Positions 41,401-46,912 of a stretch of 64,000 nucleotides of DNA are shown here, piece after piece; the stretch's first letter is position 1, and every line of letters starts with the position of its first letter. Made by a program: the position numbers and the translations under genes. The stretch covers positions 429,811-493,810 of the forward strand of contig NZ_JAGHZZ010000003.1 of assembly GCF_017745095.1 (NCBI RefSeq), in the 5' to 3' direction. This stretch comes from Sporocytophaga sp. GTDB lineage: Bacteria > Bacteroidota > Bacteroidia > Cytophagales > Cytophagaceae. The notes beneath the pieces are model-generated. The model was not told the origin of the DNA. It did not search any database and saw only the letters and a list, made by a program, of their open reading frames with translations.

Positions 41401-44203
41401 ACTTAGCATTGATATCACCTATTGATTCAGTGCTATTCCCATCTAATAAAATTTCAGGAATATTTTTCTTCCTTTCAAAAAGCGATATTAGTCTTTTAAT
41501 TATTTCTTCAATTTGCCTTCTCTTTAAACCAACAGGGATTGCAAGACGTACTAGGTTATTGATAGAAGTATTCTTTTGCATTCCTGCATTATGCGCGCCT
41601 GCCCTAATTCCGGTGTTCAAAAACATCCAGGCAACAAATGACGCAACAGGATATTTGAAATCTCTGAACTCTGCTACCTGATCCACATCAATTAATATAC
41701 AATGCCCTCCTGCAGGCTGAACAACCGGAATCCCATTTTTCTTTAATGCGTTCCAGATCAAATGTACAGCCTCAATTCTATCCTGAATGCGGCTCTCTAT
41801 CTTAGTAAGGTTGTTCAATGAAAGAGCAATAAATTTCTTTTCAATCACATCCAAACCTATTCCTTCTTCCTGAATAAGATTCTGAATACTATTATAAAGA
41901 ACAGGATCATTGGTTGCGATGAGCCCACCTTTACTTACACAAAAATCTTTGGTTAAGCTTGAGATAAGTGCATCCGCAGTAGAATGAATTTCACGAACAA
42001 CATCCCAAATATTCTTTCCTGCAAATCCTTTTTCGTGTTGAATTATAAATCTGGCATTCTCTAGGGTTCTAGTGGCATCCAAAACCAGTGGAATAGAATA
42101 TTTAGCAAGCAATGATTTCAAATCCCGCAGGTGTTGCATAGAGACAGGAGCTCCGCCTGCTGCATTGTCACTCGTTTCAATTATAACAAACGCAATTGAC
42201 TTTGGATCAAGTTCTATTTGCTTTTGAAGCGCATCCCAATTCAAATTACCTTTGAATAAATTCGTTGAATCCAAAATAAAGACTTCTGGATGTGGTAATT
42301 CTAAAGGTTTAAAACCATTATCGATTTGATTGAAGATTGTAGTTGGAAAAAGTAAGTTCTGCGGAACAATTCCTTTTTTAGACCATGATTTAAAGAAAGC
42401 GTGTTCTGCGGTGCGACCAGATGTGGTAAATGCAAAATATGTAAAAGGGAAAACACCTTTTATACTTTCCTTTAAATCGACTGGTTGCGGGAGCTGCGTA
42501 TATAAATATTGATTTTGATTCTGTATTGCGGGCATCTCAAGCTGAGCCCACGAATCTGTTTTTAAATCGAACTCAACTTTATTCCCTGGTATGTTTAGGG
42601 GATTATATCCATAATCTGATAAAATAACTGATCTCTCCTCGCCTTCAATCATCACTCCTTTTTCACCAGCTTCACTTGAGATAACAGCTGCTGCTAAAGA
42701 TGTATTAGAAATTTTATGCGTCTCTCCCTTTTCCGCAGGTAAGGCTATGTGAGGATTAGATTTGTTAAATGTATGATTTTCCTCATCTGAAGTTTGCATC
42801 TTTGTAGGATCTGCAATCATCATGATTATATCAGTTACATTATCAGGATTACTATTTTCCTTAGGCCGGCAAATAAAAACTGTTCTGTTCTCCGGACGAA
42901 ACTTATTTTTAAATTGAAGATTTCCTTCATCATTAAAAATTTTTTGTTCTCTCAAATAGTCTAATGTCTTATCCAAATAAGGATCTGCATTAGAAGAAGG
43001 CTCAAGCTTGCAGCCATATGTACCACCTAAGCTAAGCATATCGCAACCTTCAGCCGCCAGTACTTCGATTATCTTAACAATTGCAAACTCCAGTCCTCCC
43101 AGAGGCATGGTTTGAGGATAAAACTCTAAGTCCATGAGATAGCCATTTTCCTCTGCCGACAACTTAGAGATAAGAATAACATTTTGCAGGACATCATCAA
43201 GATATGTGATGAAAAGCCTGTGTTCACTGCTTAAATTCCCAGCAACGATTTCCTCTTTTACAATATGAATAAGAGGATTGACCATTGTTCTTGGAGCACA
43301 CCATTGATCAATAATACCAGCAATAGCAGCATCTATTTCCTTATTAGTGCCGCTTTGATATTCTTCTGTTCTGCATTTACCCGTATCCTCAAATTTAGAT
43401 ACCTGATAACGTAAACGGCGCATCTTGCTTCCCTGCAGAGTAAAATCCTTTATATTTACTACCCTTGACAAGACTCCAAAAGGAGTAGAAGAAAAAGCAA
43501 CTTCCCCAACAAATTCTAATTGGTCTGGAGAAAAGATATTGAGTTCGAAATTATGATTGATACAATATCTATACATTTCTTCCGCAATGACAGGGAAATA
43601 CTCTTTTGGGCCAGTATATGTATAAAGTAAAATTATATTTTTACTTCTGCTATAATTAAAATATCCACGTCTTGCGCTACCAATAAATATATTTGGAGCA
43701 ATATTTCTTGTTCCTCTGGAAGAAGACCCCTCGTTTTTATATCTATCAAAGAGATCCTTAATCAATATTTTCAGTTCAGGGTGAGCATAAGCATCTTTTT
43801 CCAATATGAGAATTGGAGTTACTTGCGAGGATATATCTGTTGGACGTGCAACAAGAGGTTCTGAAATGCTTTCTGCTGGCTTTAATGAAGGCTTAGTTGA
43901 AAGAGCAAAAGCAGTTGCTGGCTTTCCTTTTGAAAACTTTTCTGAAAGTGTTTGCTCATGTTTATTAACAAAATATTGACTTAAATCACTTATGTTGAAA
44001 TTTTCAAAAAGCAAAGTTTTTGGTAACGTACCAAATTCTTCTTCTAATTTCTTAATGATTTGTAAAATGCGAAATGAATCAATCCCTAACTCCTGAAATG
44101 GAGTGGATGCAACAATATTCCCAATTGATATATTGGCAACCTCAGATATAAGAGACTTAAGATAAGACTCCGTAGACTCTAATAATATTTCTTTATCTAG
44201 CAT
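29450..44203 (-). CDS. Terminal trans-AT PKS: ACP-DUF-SH(PLP lyase)-KS-KR-ACP-KS-DH*-KR-ACP-KS-ACP-TE
   Basis: The protein has 4917 residues. Approximate order: ACP (Ser43, LGIDS); LPG_synthase_C/GNAT-like domain 130-450; PLP beta-eliminating-lyase domain 515-915; KS 990-1420; KR 1865-2030 with no DH; ACP 2135-2220; KS 2290-2740 (ECHGTGT); DH* 2915-3180 with the His motif changed to EDYIANAQKFLP but LDGALQ kept; KR 3440-3600; ACP 3715-3795; KS 3845-4280 (EVHGTGT); ACP 4500-4590 with LGLGS in place of LGLDS; thioesterase 4650-4917 (GYSNGG, final His in KSNHF). All three KSs keep Cys and both His motifs. No AT is present. It is the first PKS gene of the operon but must act last because of the TE. 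The leading ACP completes a module from a protein outside the window. Confidence 0.95.
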   Translation of the reverse strand: MLDKEILLESTESYLKSLISEVANISIGNIVASTPFQELGIDSFRILQIIKKLEEEFGTLPKTLLFENFNISDLSQYFVNKHEQTLSEKFSKGKPATAFALSTKPSLKPAESISEPLVARPTDISSQVTPILILEKDAYAHPELKILIKDLFDRYKNEGSSSRGTRNIAPNIFIGSARRGYFNYSRSKNIILLYTYTGPKEYFPVIAEEMYRYCINHNFELNIFSPDQLEFVGEVAFSSTPFGVLSRVVNIKDFTLQGSKMRRLRYQVSKFEDTGKCRTEEYQSGTNKEIDAAIAGIIDQWCAPRTMVNPLIHIVKEEIVAGNLSSEHRLFITYLDDVLQNVILISKLSAEENGYLMDLEFYPQTMPLGGLEFAIVKIIEVLAAEGCDMLSLGGTYGCKLEPSSNADPYLDKTLDYLREQKIFNDEGNLQFKNKFRPENRTVFICRPKENSNPDNVTDIIMMIADPTKMQTSDEENHTFNKSNPHIALPAEKGETHKISNTSLAAAVISSEAGEKGVMIEGEERSVILSDYGYNPLNIPGNKVEFDLKTDSWAQLEMPAIQNQNQYLYTQLPQPVDLKESIKGVFPFTYFAFTTSGRTAEHAFFKSWSKKGIVPQNLLFPTTIFNQIDNGFKPLELPHPEVFILDSTNLFKGNLNWDALQKQIELDPKSIAFVIIETSDNAAGGAPVSMQHLRDLKSLLAKYSIPLVLDATRTLENARFIIQHEKGFAGKNIWDVVREIHSTADALISSLTKDFCVSKGGLIATNDPVLYNSIQNLIQEEGIGLDVIEKKFIALSLNNLTKIESRIQDRIEAVHLIWNALKKNGIPVVQPAGGHCILIDVDQVAEFRDFKYPVASFVAWMFLNTGIRAGAHNAGMQKNTSINNLVRLAIPVGLKRRQIEEIIKRLISLFERKKNIPEILLDGNSTESIGDINAKYKLQSFHNASGKIVPKTSVSISDHNGNVLDNDEHLTSGPKGKEATITKAKQIQRSQDIAIVGMSGRYPKSKNLDELWANLVQGKDCIETIPDARFNQRMHSEFTKKYRSGFIDDVDRFDSMFFNISPREAEIMDPQERHFLEVAWEAIEDAGYYPETLTQGNESRNIGVFVGAVWNMYQMIGVEEKLAGNNVTPNSFFWSIANRVSYWMNFTGTSLTLDTACSSSLTAVYLACEAINNGNCSAAIVGGVNLDLHQSKWDIDWAGGVGALSKDGVCRTFGKGANGYVPGEGVGALLLKPLDKAIKDGDNIHGVIKSAAVNHGGKTSGYLVPNPHAQTKLIQAALEKGKIDARSIGYIEAHGTGTELGDPVEISGLTNAFKDYNVENESCSIGSIKTNIGHLEAAAGIVGVQKVLLMMKHSQLVPSLHSSQLNEFIDFKNSPFYVEQTVEAWKTKEVDGVSFPLRAGISSFGAGGANAHVIIEKYEPLIHDKDEETSEPSVLIFPFSARNEDQLREMAVRLRNYIQHNLTQVSLQLRLNDIAYTLQIGRKSFDYRLAIIAGTKEELLEKLTLFVEGKKGEGIILGQKQNAEGITKLLNRKEKDEFINLLSQSQDPQKLAQIWVDGLLNDWQSVQGQMSGRRISLPTYPFADKRHWIGKSKITALPALSQSANSQLALSQTPETIIEEEFSKLYYSHDWEISSFDKEKASHNKLDSILIFDFDETLRNLYQDRLDKADSKHVILVQPGDSYQELENFTYRINPRNPQDYTQLFKSVNHKNLSIGKICFAWPMALFYKEGSLNNASEYKENYLIESLEKGVYSFLYLCQSLIEQKPKEKIQLLYVYLGAKDVPQPHNEAINGFTRSLQIENPKLYCKTLEIQQGKNDLNRVLEAILAELHPGTQEMMTVRYVEDDRYVRKLKQVSIEEIESSQSTVLKENGVYIITGGAGGLGFIFAEFLAKRFKAKLVLTGRSKPSSEIEAKFDELRRSGAEVLYVSADVSKGEEVKSLVEAAKSQFGEINGIIHAAGVLRDSFIRNKKHEEMEAVFAPKIFGTLFLDEETKNEKLDFFVMFSSLAAIGGNAGQCDYSFANHFMDTYAIRRKSLEIAGERSGRSLSYNWSLWADGGMKIDEQTEIFFKKNLGIKPLSKEVGIDAFVKGLSMNKSHVAALEGVQEKIELAWGLRKKESSVQLLGGVSEQSSSVAEGPQMNNEEISSLVLKELSQMVMGFLKLDAEDIGLDQILSDLGFDSIGMTAFANTINEKYQLEITPVLFFEYPSINEITRYLCSECRNEVLRVYQVSNTQIVEVNRSIQPALTSTDSQMSETLSKSDSGRDLSKIDHSLNSLSNSNTFSPTRRFVDMPIAIVGMSGVMPQSDDIDEFWQNLLEGQDMVTVIPRDRWNWEEYDGDPFKESHKTYSKWGGFMKEVDKFDPLFFGISPKEAEMMDPQQRIFLETVWKTIEHSGHKVSELSGTRTGLFVGASYRDYLDLFITSDIELDGYSATGNTLSILVNRISFLLNLRGPSISLDTACSSSLIAIHRAVEAIHTGSCDMAIAGGIQTMLTPAAHMSLASAGMLSRDGKCKTFDKRADGYVRGEGSGAILLKPLAMAEADGDHIYAVIKSIAENHGGRVTTLTAPNPNAQAELLVEAYEKAHIDPTTVGYIECHGTGTSLGDPIEIQGLKKAFSELYRKYQKGPVEKPHCGLGTVKSNIGHLEIAAGIAGVLKVVLAIQHKQIPASLHLEEINPYINLKDSPFYIVNKATPWEAIKDEGGVLLPRRAGVSSFGFGGVNGHIVLEEYIPSNHQSLNQNDTSQLIVLSAKNEDRLRAYVKTMLEFVEKQEEEVNLGDFAYTLQVGRDAMPERLALVVSNFESLKDKFRDFLQGTKGVDGIFHDSTNGKKVGTSGIINENSIQTSVEKQDLIKLAELWVSGAEIDWSLLDRKGKSKRVGLPTYPFAREQYWLSIPQGKISKEDHGHNDSTKTAILHSLVHSNVSTLREQKFSTKFTGKEFYFEDYIANAQKFLPWVACLEMAKVAGELAGETPVYFIRNIVWENSLVINKDDKDGREVTVSLIPKHNDVEFVLANIGNEQPIIHCKGKLSYSGSISDSQVLSIAEIQERCPDEILKGKELYSFLSSSGLKLGKSFQMVERVYANQSESLAIIKLGEEQLSQSNLNSIVLDGALQSAIAAFIKKNQKQIPIGVPLSASEVQFLHPLIDVAYGYANWSVDSSENVQSIPKMNLYLLDKDGKVLVRIKNLSTKPLEVRSGTLVEKMFLHNVWKELSIPSINAESSLGHILVFDQSDEHRDAMEQRFKNLIPNGSHINQVKIGSSYRELDNNAYEINPEDPNDYQRLFYSLAKKDVLPENIVYLWAEKDFVSEKGSLKNSLKKGVFSLLFVSQALMQVLKEQSRQQKTKLLNFYPCSQNDLQPHHEAISGFAKCLHVENPNYTYKTIEIRKENLSKELRSVDVLDFILPELKDESSMEIRYQDGKRLVKKVEEFVLDPSKEKSLKDRGVYIITGGLGALGLIFAKYIAEQTKARLVLTGRSALRPEQKEKIRELESLGSEVVYFAADISEYASVERLVKDVKSHYGEINGIIHCAGVLRDSLILNKTSEDMEAVYASKVYGTCHLDEATKDESLDFFALFSSITAVGGNAGQSDYGYANSFMDNFVNYRNQLVKTQKRLGKTITFNWPLWKDGAMQIDEQKEAFLEKSKGIKVMGIETGLDTFERALADDCSQVLVLEGNLQKIRKSVGVQDEDGNDDKGKTKSEATKAVLIEDAVVEDKELLTIVKRDLLQLVMKISGIKKEQFSYDVDMSQYGFDSISLMKFFRELSQQYSIDLSPAVFYEYSTFNALSQYLCETYKHQLSEYYVEDLKKAVPQIIADPNSTPPSMVKKELSASQNRFARKSRLSQMYDSETAIAIVGMSGVMPQSEDLTEFWDNIVAERDLITEIPSDRWDWKSFQVNSPNGKNETSLKWGGFMKEVDKFDPSFFGISAIEAKYMDPQQRIFLETVWKTIEDAGHRPSELAGTKTGVFVGVGSMDYADVVKESELEVIGYTATGVAHSILPNRISYLLDLHGPSEPVDTACSSSLVAIQRAVDAIANGSCEMAIVGGVNALINPSLYVSLGSTGVLSNSGRCKTFDKMADGYVRGEGAGAIFLKKLDDAIRDGNHVYGVIKSIGVNHGGHAASLTAPNPNAQADLIASVYDKAQIDPKTISYVEVHGTGTLLGDSVEVNGLKKAFAELYKRSNETLPQEAYCGIGTIKTNIGHLETAAGIAGVFKVLLGMKYKKIPGNIHFNEMNPHIRLEGSPFYIVPKTQDWKHLKDEYGNDIPFRAGISSFGFGGVNAHIVLEEYVPSEGFVESEVDIDPNRKFIIPLSAKNKKQLKQIASDLLGFIEREKETINLKDLAYTLQVGREAMEDRLGFVVSSIDQLAEKLQDYIGDKQNIEDAYQGHAKDNKVALALFDEEMSVLIDHWLANNKLAKLLEIWVKGQNLDWVKLYEDEKPKRISLPTYPFARERYWINPAKTSRSKFLDSSFTFPKANSNQIDKGIIETIDSNEFEVSRSNPGLIDIRPKGVVEIVELFLKQEIGHQLKLPAERIATDQTFIELGLGSLALISLIEKTSHLLQESLSPSVFFEYSDIPKFSKFLIGAYPEKINNIVVAQVIEPAYTEEKQTETTSSSFNTEEDNFADVDSNTAVLSEVKISKEKRKSIPEILVPMQTKGNNVPIFAAPGSDGNVLSLLQLSKALGDKQPFYGFQSVGLDGKRPPLKSIEEIANINISVLQNVQPKGPYNLLGYSNGGVVAYEMTRILLAKGEKVESLMLLDTPCPLQISSELIDPFECLVNVCANLTNSLGRTLDIDVEELRQVSESARGEYVYHLLKRNGVDLVKEQFLTTFDNTFIMFMASENCCRAYKPSKLSQDIDVLLFRATKGYVDKGMPDDYGWNVLLQNPINICEVKSNHFTIIDKGAVEKISKEIHNRKK
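41459..43816 (-). other. DUF-SH-like didomain (GNAT-like acyltransferase + PLP beta-elimination lyase) in the PKS
   Basis: Residues 130-450 resemble the C-terminal GNAT-type domain of lysylphosphatidylglycerol synthases (SKMRRLRYQVSKFEDTG, LSLGGTYG, FKNKFRPE). Residues 515-915 resemble tryptophanase and tyrosine phenol-lyase: Asn680 in DNAAGGAPVSM, Asp709 and Arg712 in LDATRTLENARFI, the likely PLP Lys752 in SSLTKDFCVSKGG, and Arg886 in VRLAIP. Order and chemistry recall the DUF-SH didomain of leinamycin LnmJ, where the SH domain is a PLP-dependent cysteine or thiocysteine lyase that leaves sulfur on the polyketide. Here the pair follows the first ACP and precedes three more KSs, whereas in LnmJ it lies in the last module before the TE. 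Homology of the DUF part to LnmJ is not verified. Confidence 0.7.
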
Positions 44204-44452
44204 TTTACTCTCAAGAATTAATTGTGATTTTTATAGCAGATGTTTCAGCTTAAATTATGTAAATAATCAAGCTATACATATATGCTGTCAGTACCCTTAA
44301 AAATTGTTTTACTTATTGTCATTCTGACAATTTATTCCACTAAAAAATTGACGATAGATGATCTTAACTCATTTCTCCTGCAACCGCAGGTTGAGATATT
44401 GTTTTTGAATTATTGGAAAACAAGACATGAAAATCCCTGTTATGCAGAAGCA
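44204..44452 (-). promoter_or_regulatory. Leader between the NusG-paralogue gene and the first PKS gene, with two hairpins
   Basis: This 249-base gap separates the specialised NusG gene from the 14.7-kb PKS gene. It holds a perfect 7-bp hairpin at 44315-44331 (ATTGTCA/TGACAAT, 3-base loop) and a GC-rich hairpin at 44377-44390 (CCTGC/GCAGG, 4-base loop). Neither is followed by a U-tract on the minus strand, so they do not look like terminators. NusG paralogues such as LoaP act on RNA hairpins in leaders, and these are candidates for such a site. That is inference. Confidence 0.35.
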
Positions 44453-45019
44453 TTATAGAGAAGGTATTTTCTCAAGCAAACTCGTACATATATCAATAAA
44501 TACTGTTTGATTAATTTCATTCAACTTGATACCAAACTTCGTTTTTGATTGCTGCCTCACGAGGACTCCTTCATAACCGGCTAATGGACCTTCTACAATT
44601 CGTACACTTTCTCCTTCAGAAAAGTTGGGCTCAATGGATACCTCCTGATTTAAATCCAACATATTCTTAATCCCTTCAATACACTTATTATTGATCTTGG
44701 AAGGTTTACCTCCACAATGTATAACAGTTGTGATTTTGGGAGTCTGAGATATTTTAGGAACATATCGTTCTTCTGTATTAACAAAAATATAGCTTGGAAA
44801 AAGTACCTGATCTATAATTTTTTTCTGCCTGTTGTTCCAGACTCTTAAAGTCTTAGTTATTGGTAAAAAGACATCGTATCCTTTATTTGACAATTCACGT
44901 AGAACTACTTTCTCCGCTCTTGGTGCGGTGTGGAATACATACCAATTTTTTTTAGATGTCGGTTCTAAGATAGAAATACCAACATCCATTTGGGATTTCG
45001 GTTTGAATGTAGTGGACAT
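44453..45019 (-). CDS. Specialised NusG paralogue (UpxY/LoaP-like antiterminator)
   Basis: The protein has 188 residues. The NGN domain is recognised by NWYVFHTAPRAEKVVLREL, VFLPITKT and DQVLFPSYIFVN. A KOW-like part follows (GESVRIVEGPLAGYEGVLVR). Family members (UpxY in Bacteroides capsule loci, LoaP in Bacillus polyketide loci, TaA in the myxovirescin cluster) travel with RNA polymerase and allow long operons to be completed. It is the first gene of the PKS operon, which exceeds 45 kb, so control by processive antitermination is a natural inference. Its leader has been duplicated upstream (45,020-45,690). The chromosomal nusG would differ by lying next to secE and rplK; neither is here. 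Confidence 0.88.
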   Translation of the reverse strand: MSTTFKPKSQMDVGISILEPTSKKNWYVFHTAPRAEKVVLRELSNKGYDVFLPITKTLRVWNNRQKKIIDQVLFPSYIFVNTEERYVPKISQTPKITTVIHCGGKPSKINNKCIEGIKNMLDLNQEVSIEPNFSEGESVRIVEGPLAGYEGVLVRQQSKTKFGIKLNEINQTVFIDICTSLLEKIPSL

Positions 45020-45040
45020 AGGTGGTTCTCTTTAAATTCA

Positions 45041-45675
45041 TTATAGCTGCGCCTGGTCAATTAGCATTCATTGCTTTGACAAGAAAAATTTTAATATTTA
45101 TTTATTCAAAAAGATGTGATTATTGAAGCTTCAGCTTATACGTTAAGTGAAAACATCTAAACTAATTATAGCTTCTGAAATTATTTCCCGCTTATATACA
45201 TGTATATAGAATCCACAAGTTTGTTTCTGATGATAGTTTTATTAATTAAACTCTAACATCAATTGTTGCTTTGGATTGCTAACTTGTTGTTACAATGCAT
45301 AGCGGCCTTTAGTACTCTAAGATTGATATAGCTTCGCTTGGTCAATTAGCAGACAGTGCTTCTGACAAAGAAAAATTACAAATATTAATTTATAGAAAAA
45401 CGAGTTGAAAGTCCGTGGTTATTGATTAGCTATGTTTTTGATGCTGGTCAAAAGACATTTTAACTTCTAATGGTAACTCACGTCAAACTGCTCTTTCCGC
45501 TTCTGGCGCGGTTAAAAAGACTTACAAGGTTGCTTTTAATGCAGGTTTTAATTTTGAATACCTACATCATTATAGATTGGATAACTATTTGAATGTTCTA
45601 AGCATAGGCGGTTCTTATTGTATACTGTGATTAATATAGCTTCGCTTGGTCAATTAGCAAGTATAGCTTTTGACA
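45041..45675 (-). repeat. Three copies of the NusG-gene leader element, about 300 bp apart
   Basis: A conserved block occurs at 45041-45082, 45326-45368 and 45634-45675. On the plus strand it reads ATATAGCTTCGCTTGG followed by TCAATTAGCA, then a variable stretch, then GCTTTTGACAA or close to it. Copies two and three are identical over the first 26 bases; the first, next to the intact gene, differs at a few positions. On the minus strand each block is followed by an AGAACCxCCTATG-like start context, which is intact only in copy one. Confidence 0.8.
45130..45616 (-). pseudogene. Decayed tandem copies of the NusG-paralogue gene head
   Basis: The stretch 45465-45616 aligns by eye with the 5' end of the intact gene (44885-45030). 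Shared pieces on the plus strand include CACGTxxAACT, TTTCCGCT, GCGGT, AATACCxACATC and CATAGGxGGTTCT, but the frame is broken. A second, more worn copy at about 45150-45316 keeps traces such as TTTCCCGCT and GCATAGCGGCC. Each lies beside one of the leader copies. I read this as two old tandem duplications of leader plus gene head. No open frame of useful length remains. Confidence 0.55.
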
Positions 45676-45726
45676 AGTTTAACAAGAAAAAATCCTAATG
45701 ATTATTGAGTTTTACTGATTGTTTTT

Positions 45727-45757
45727 AAAACTATACTTTATTTTTTGGTTCTCCAAA
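45727..45757 (-). promoter_or_regulatory. Candidate promoter of the PKS operon
   Basis: On the minus strand a TTTG (45757-45754) is followed after 18 bases by TATAGTTTT (45735-45727), close to the Bacteroidota consensus TTTG-N19-TANNTTTG. It lies upstream of all three leader copies. The match is imperfect and the region is AT-rich, so chance is possible. Confidence 0.28.
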
Positions 45758-45789
45758 TTTGCAACAAAGATTTAACAAAAAATTAGCTG

Positions 45790-46654
45790 AAAATGAACAT
45801 GTTTAAACATCAAAACAAAGCTTTATTCACCTCTTCCTTTCATATACATTCATTAAACATGCTATTATAAAGTCTTAGGGCCACAAGGTTTTCACACACA
45901 ACCCTACAATTTATCATGTTGTATATTTTGTTATTTTCGATGAATAAAAGTTTTGTAGTAAGCGATTTAATTGATATGAATAAGCACTATTTATCACTAC
46001 AATTTAAAGAACAAAGTATAATTATATGTTTAATAATTTTAATCATACTTTTTTACAATCATTAAACTTAAGCGCATTGCGCTCACTAAGAATAGCAGTG
46101 CTTCCAGCTTTATATAGTTGAAATGACACAAGCAACATTTAATATTTTTATAACAATTACTTAACATTCCTCTTATGGTTGACAGCACCTAGGAACCTTT
46201 GGCAATAATTGCTTGGGATTATCATATCTTTTTGTTTCATAAAAATGTCTTAGCACCTCACTTACTAATAGAATCTCATTAAGATAGTTATATAAGCATT
46301 CTCCAATAAGAAGATAAGAGGATTGATACCATCACCCCCTATATCTATTTAATAATGATCCTCTAATTGACTTTGCTGTGAAAAGGTTTTTTTAGAAAGA
46401 GCTAGAGTCAGACCTTAAATCAATTCTTGATTTTTGGTAGAGCATATTGGCCATGTATTCATTGATGATACAGATAAACTCCACCATTTTGTTATAAATA
46501 AAATTAAATGTGACATGAAATTTAGTCTTGAAAAAAATGATAAGCCAGTCAGCAGATGGATAACTACGAATCTTATTGATTGATATACCTTAAATCTGAA
46601 GGCTGAATTACACTATAGAGCTCAATTTCAATTTATGCTAACCTAAAAAATAAA
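45790..46654. other. Non-coding AT-rich stretch
   Basis: I see no credible gene, RNA or strong repeat in this roughly 0.87-kb stretch between the PKS operon's upstream region and the terminator of the AraC-family gene. It seems to mark the right-hand boundary of the biosynthetic cluster. Confidence 0.5.
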
Positions 46655-46685
46655 AAAGGCAACCATTAGTAAAATGATTGCCTTT
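46655..46685 (-). terminator. Rho-independent terminator downstream of the AraC-family gene
   Basis: A 13-bp stem with one mismatch (AAAGGCAA...CATT paired with AATG...TTGCCTTT) and a 5-base loop is followed on the minus strand by TTTTTTATTTTTT. It lies 228 bases beyond the stop of the AraC-family gene. The adjacent plus-strand bases CTACACGCGTAGGAC resemble the 3' end of a tRNA on the minus strand, but no tRNA body can be folded. Confidence 0.7.
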
Positions 46686-46912
46686 CTACACGCGTAGGAC
46701 AATTGCCTTACACTTGACTATCAACACCTTGCGCAAAGACTCGCATTTCTAAGCAGTTAACGAAATCTTTTATATTCCTACAGATAATTCGGAATACAAC
46801 GAGATACAAAAAATGTTGTACCTATGTTGTACTCATTTCCAAAACCTATTTAGTCTTTTGTTGCGGACCGGTAAGGAGGAATGTAGGATGTTAAAGGTAT
46901 ACTATAATCCAT

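Noticed and set aside
41459..42661. PLP domain as an ordinary PKS aminotransferase (class III type)
   Set aside because: The motifs NxAGGxPVSM and LDATRTLENARF fit tryptophanase/TPL-type lyases, not class III aminotransferases such as those in mycosubtilin-like systems.
44315..44390. Leader hairpins as a terminator of the NusG gene
   Set aside because: No U-tract follows either hairpin on the minus strand, and the downstream genes form one operon.
1..45000. Search for an acyltransferase domain in the PKS proteins
   Set aside because: After every KS the chain runs through a linker ending in YPFA..RYW-type motifs to DH, KR, CR or ACP. No GHSxG-containing AT region was found, which supports a trans-AT system.
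46686..46765. Possible complete tRNA on the minus strand
   Set aside because: Only a T-stem/acceptor-like 3' end is visible; the 5' acceptor strand and the D and anticodon arms cannot be folded.
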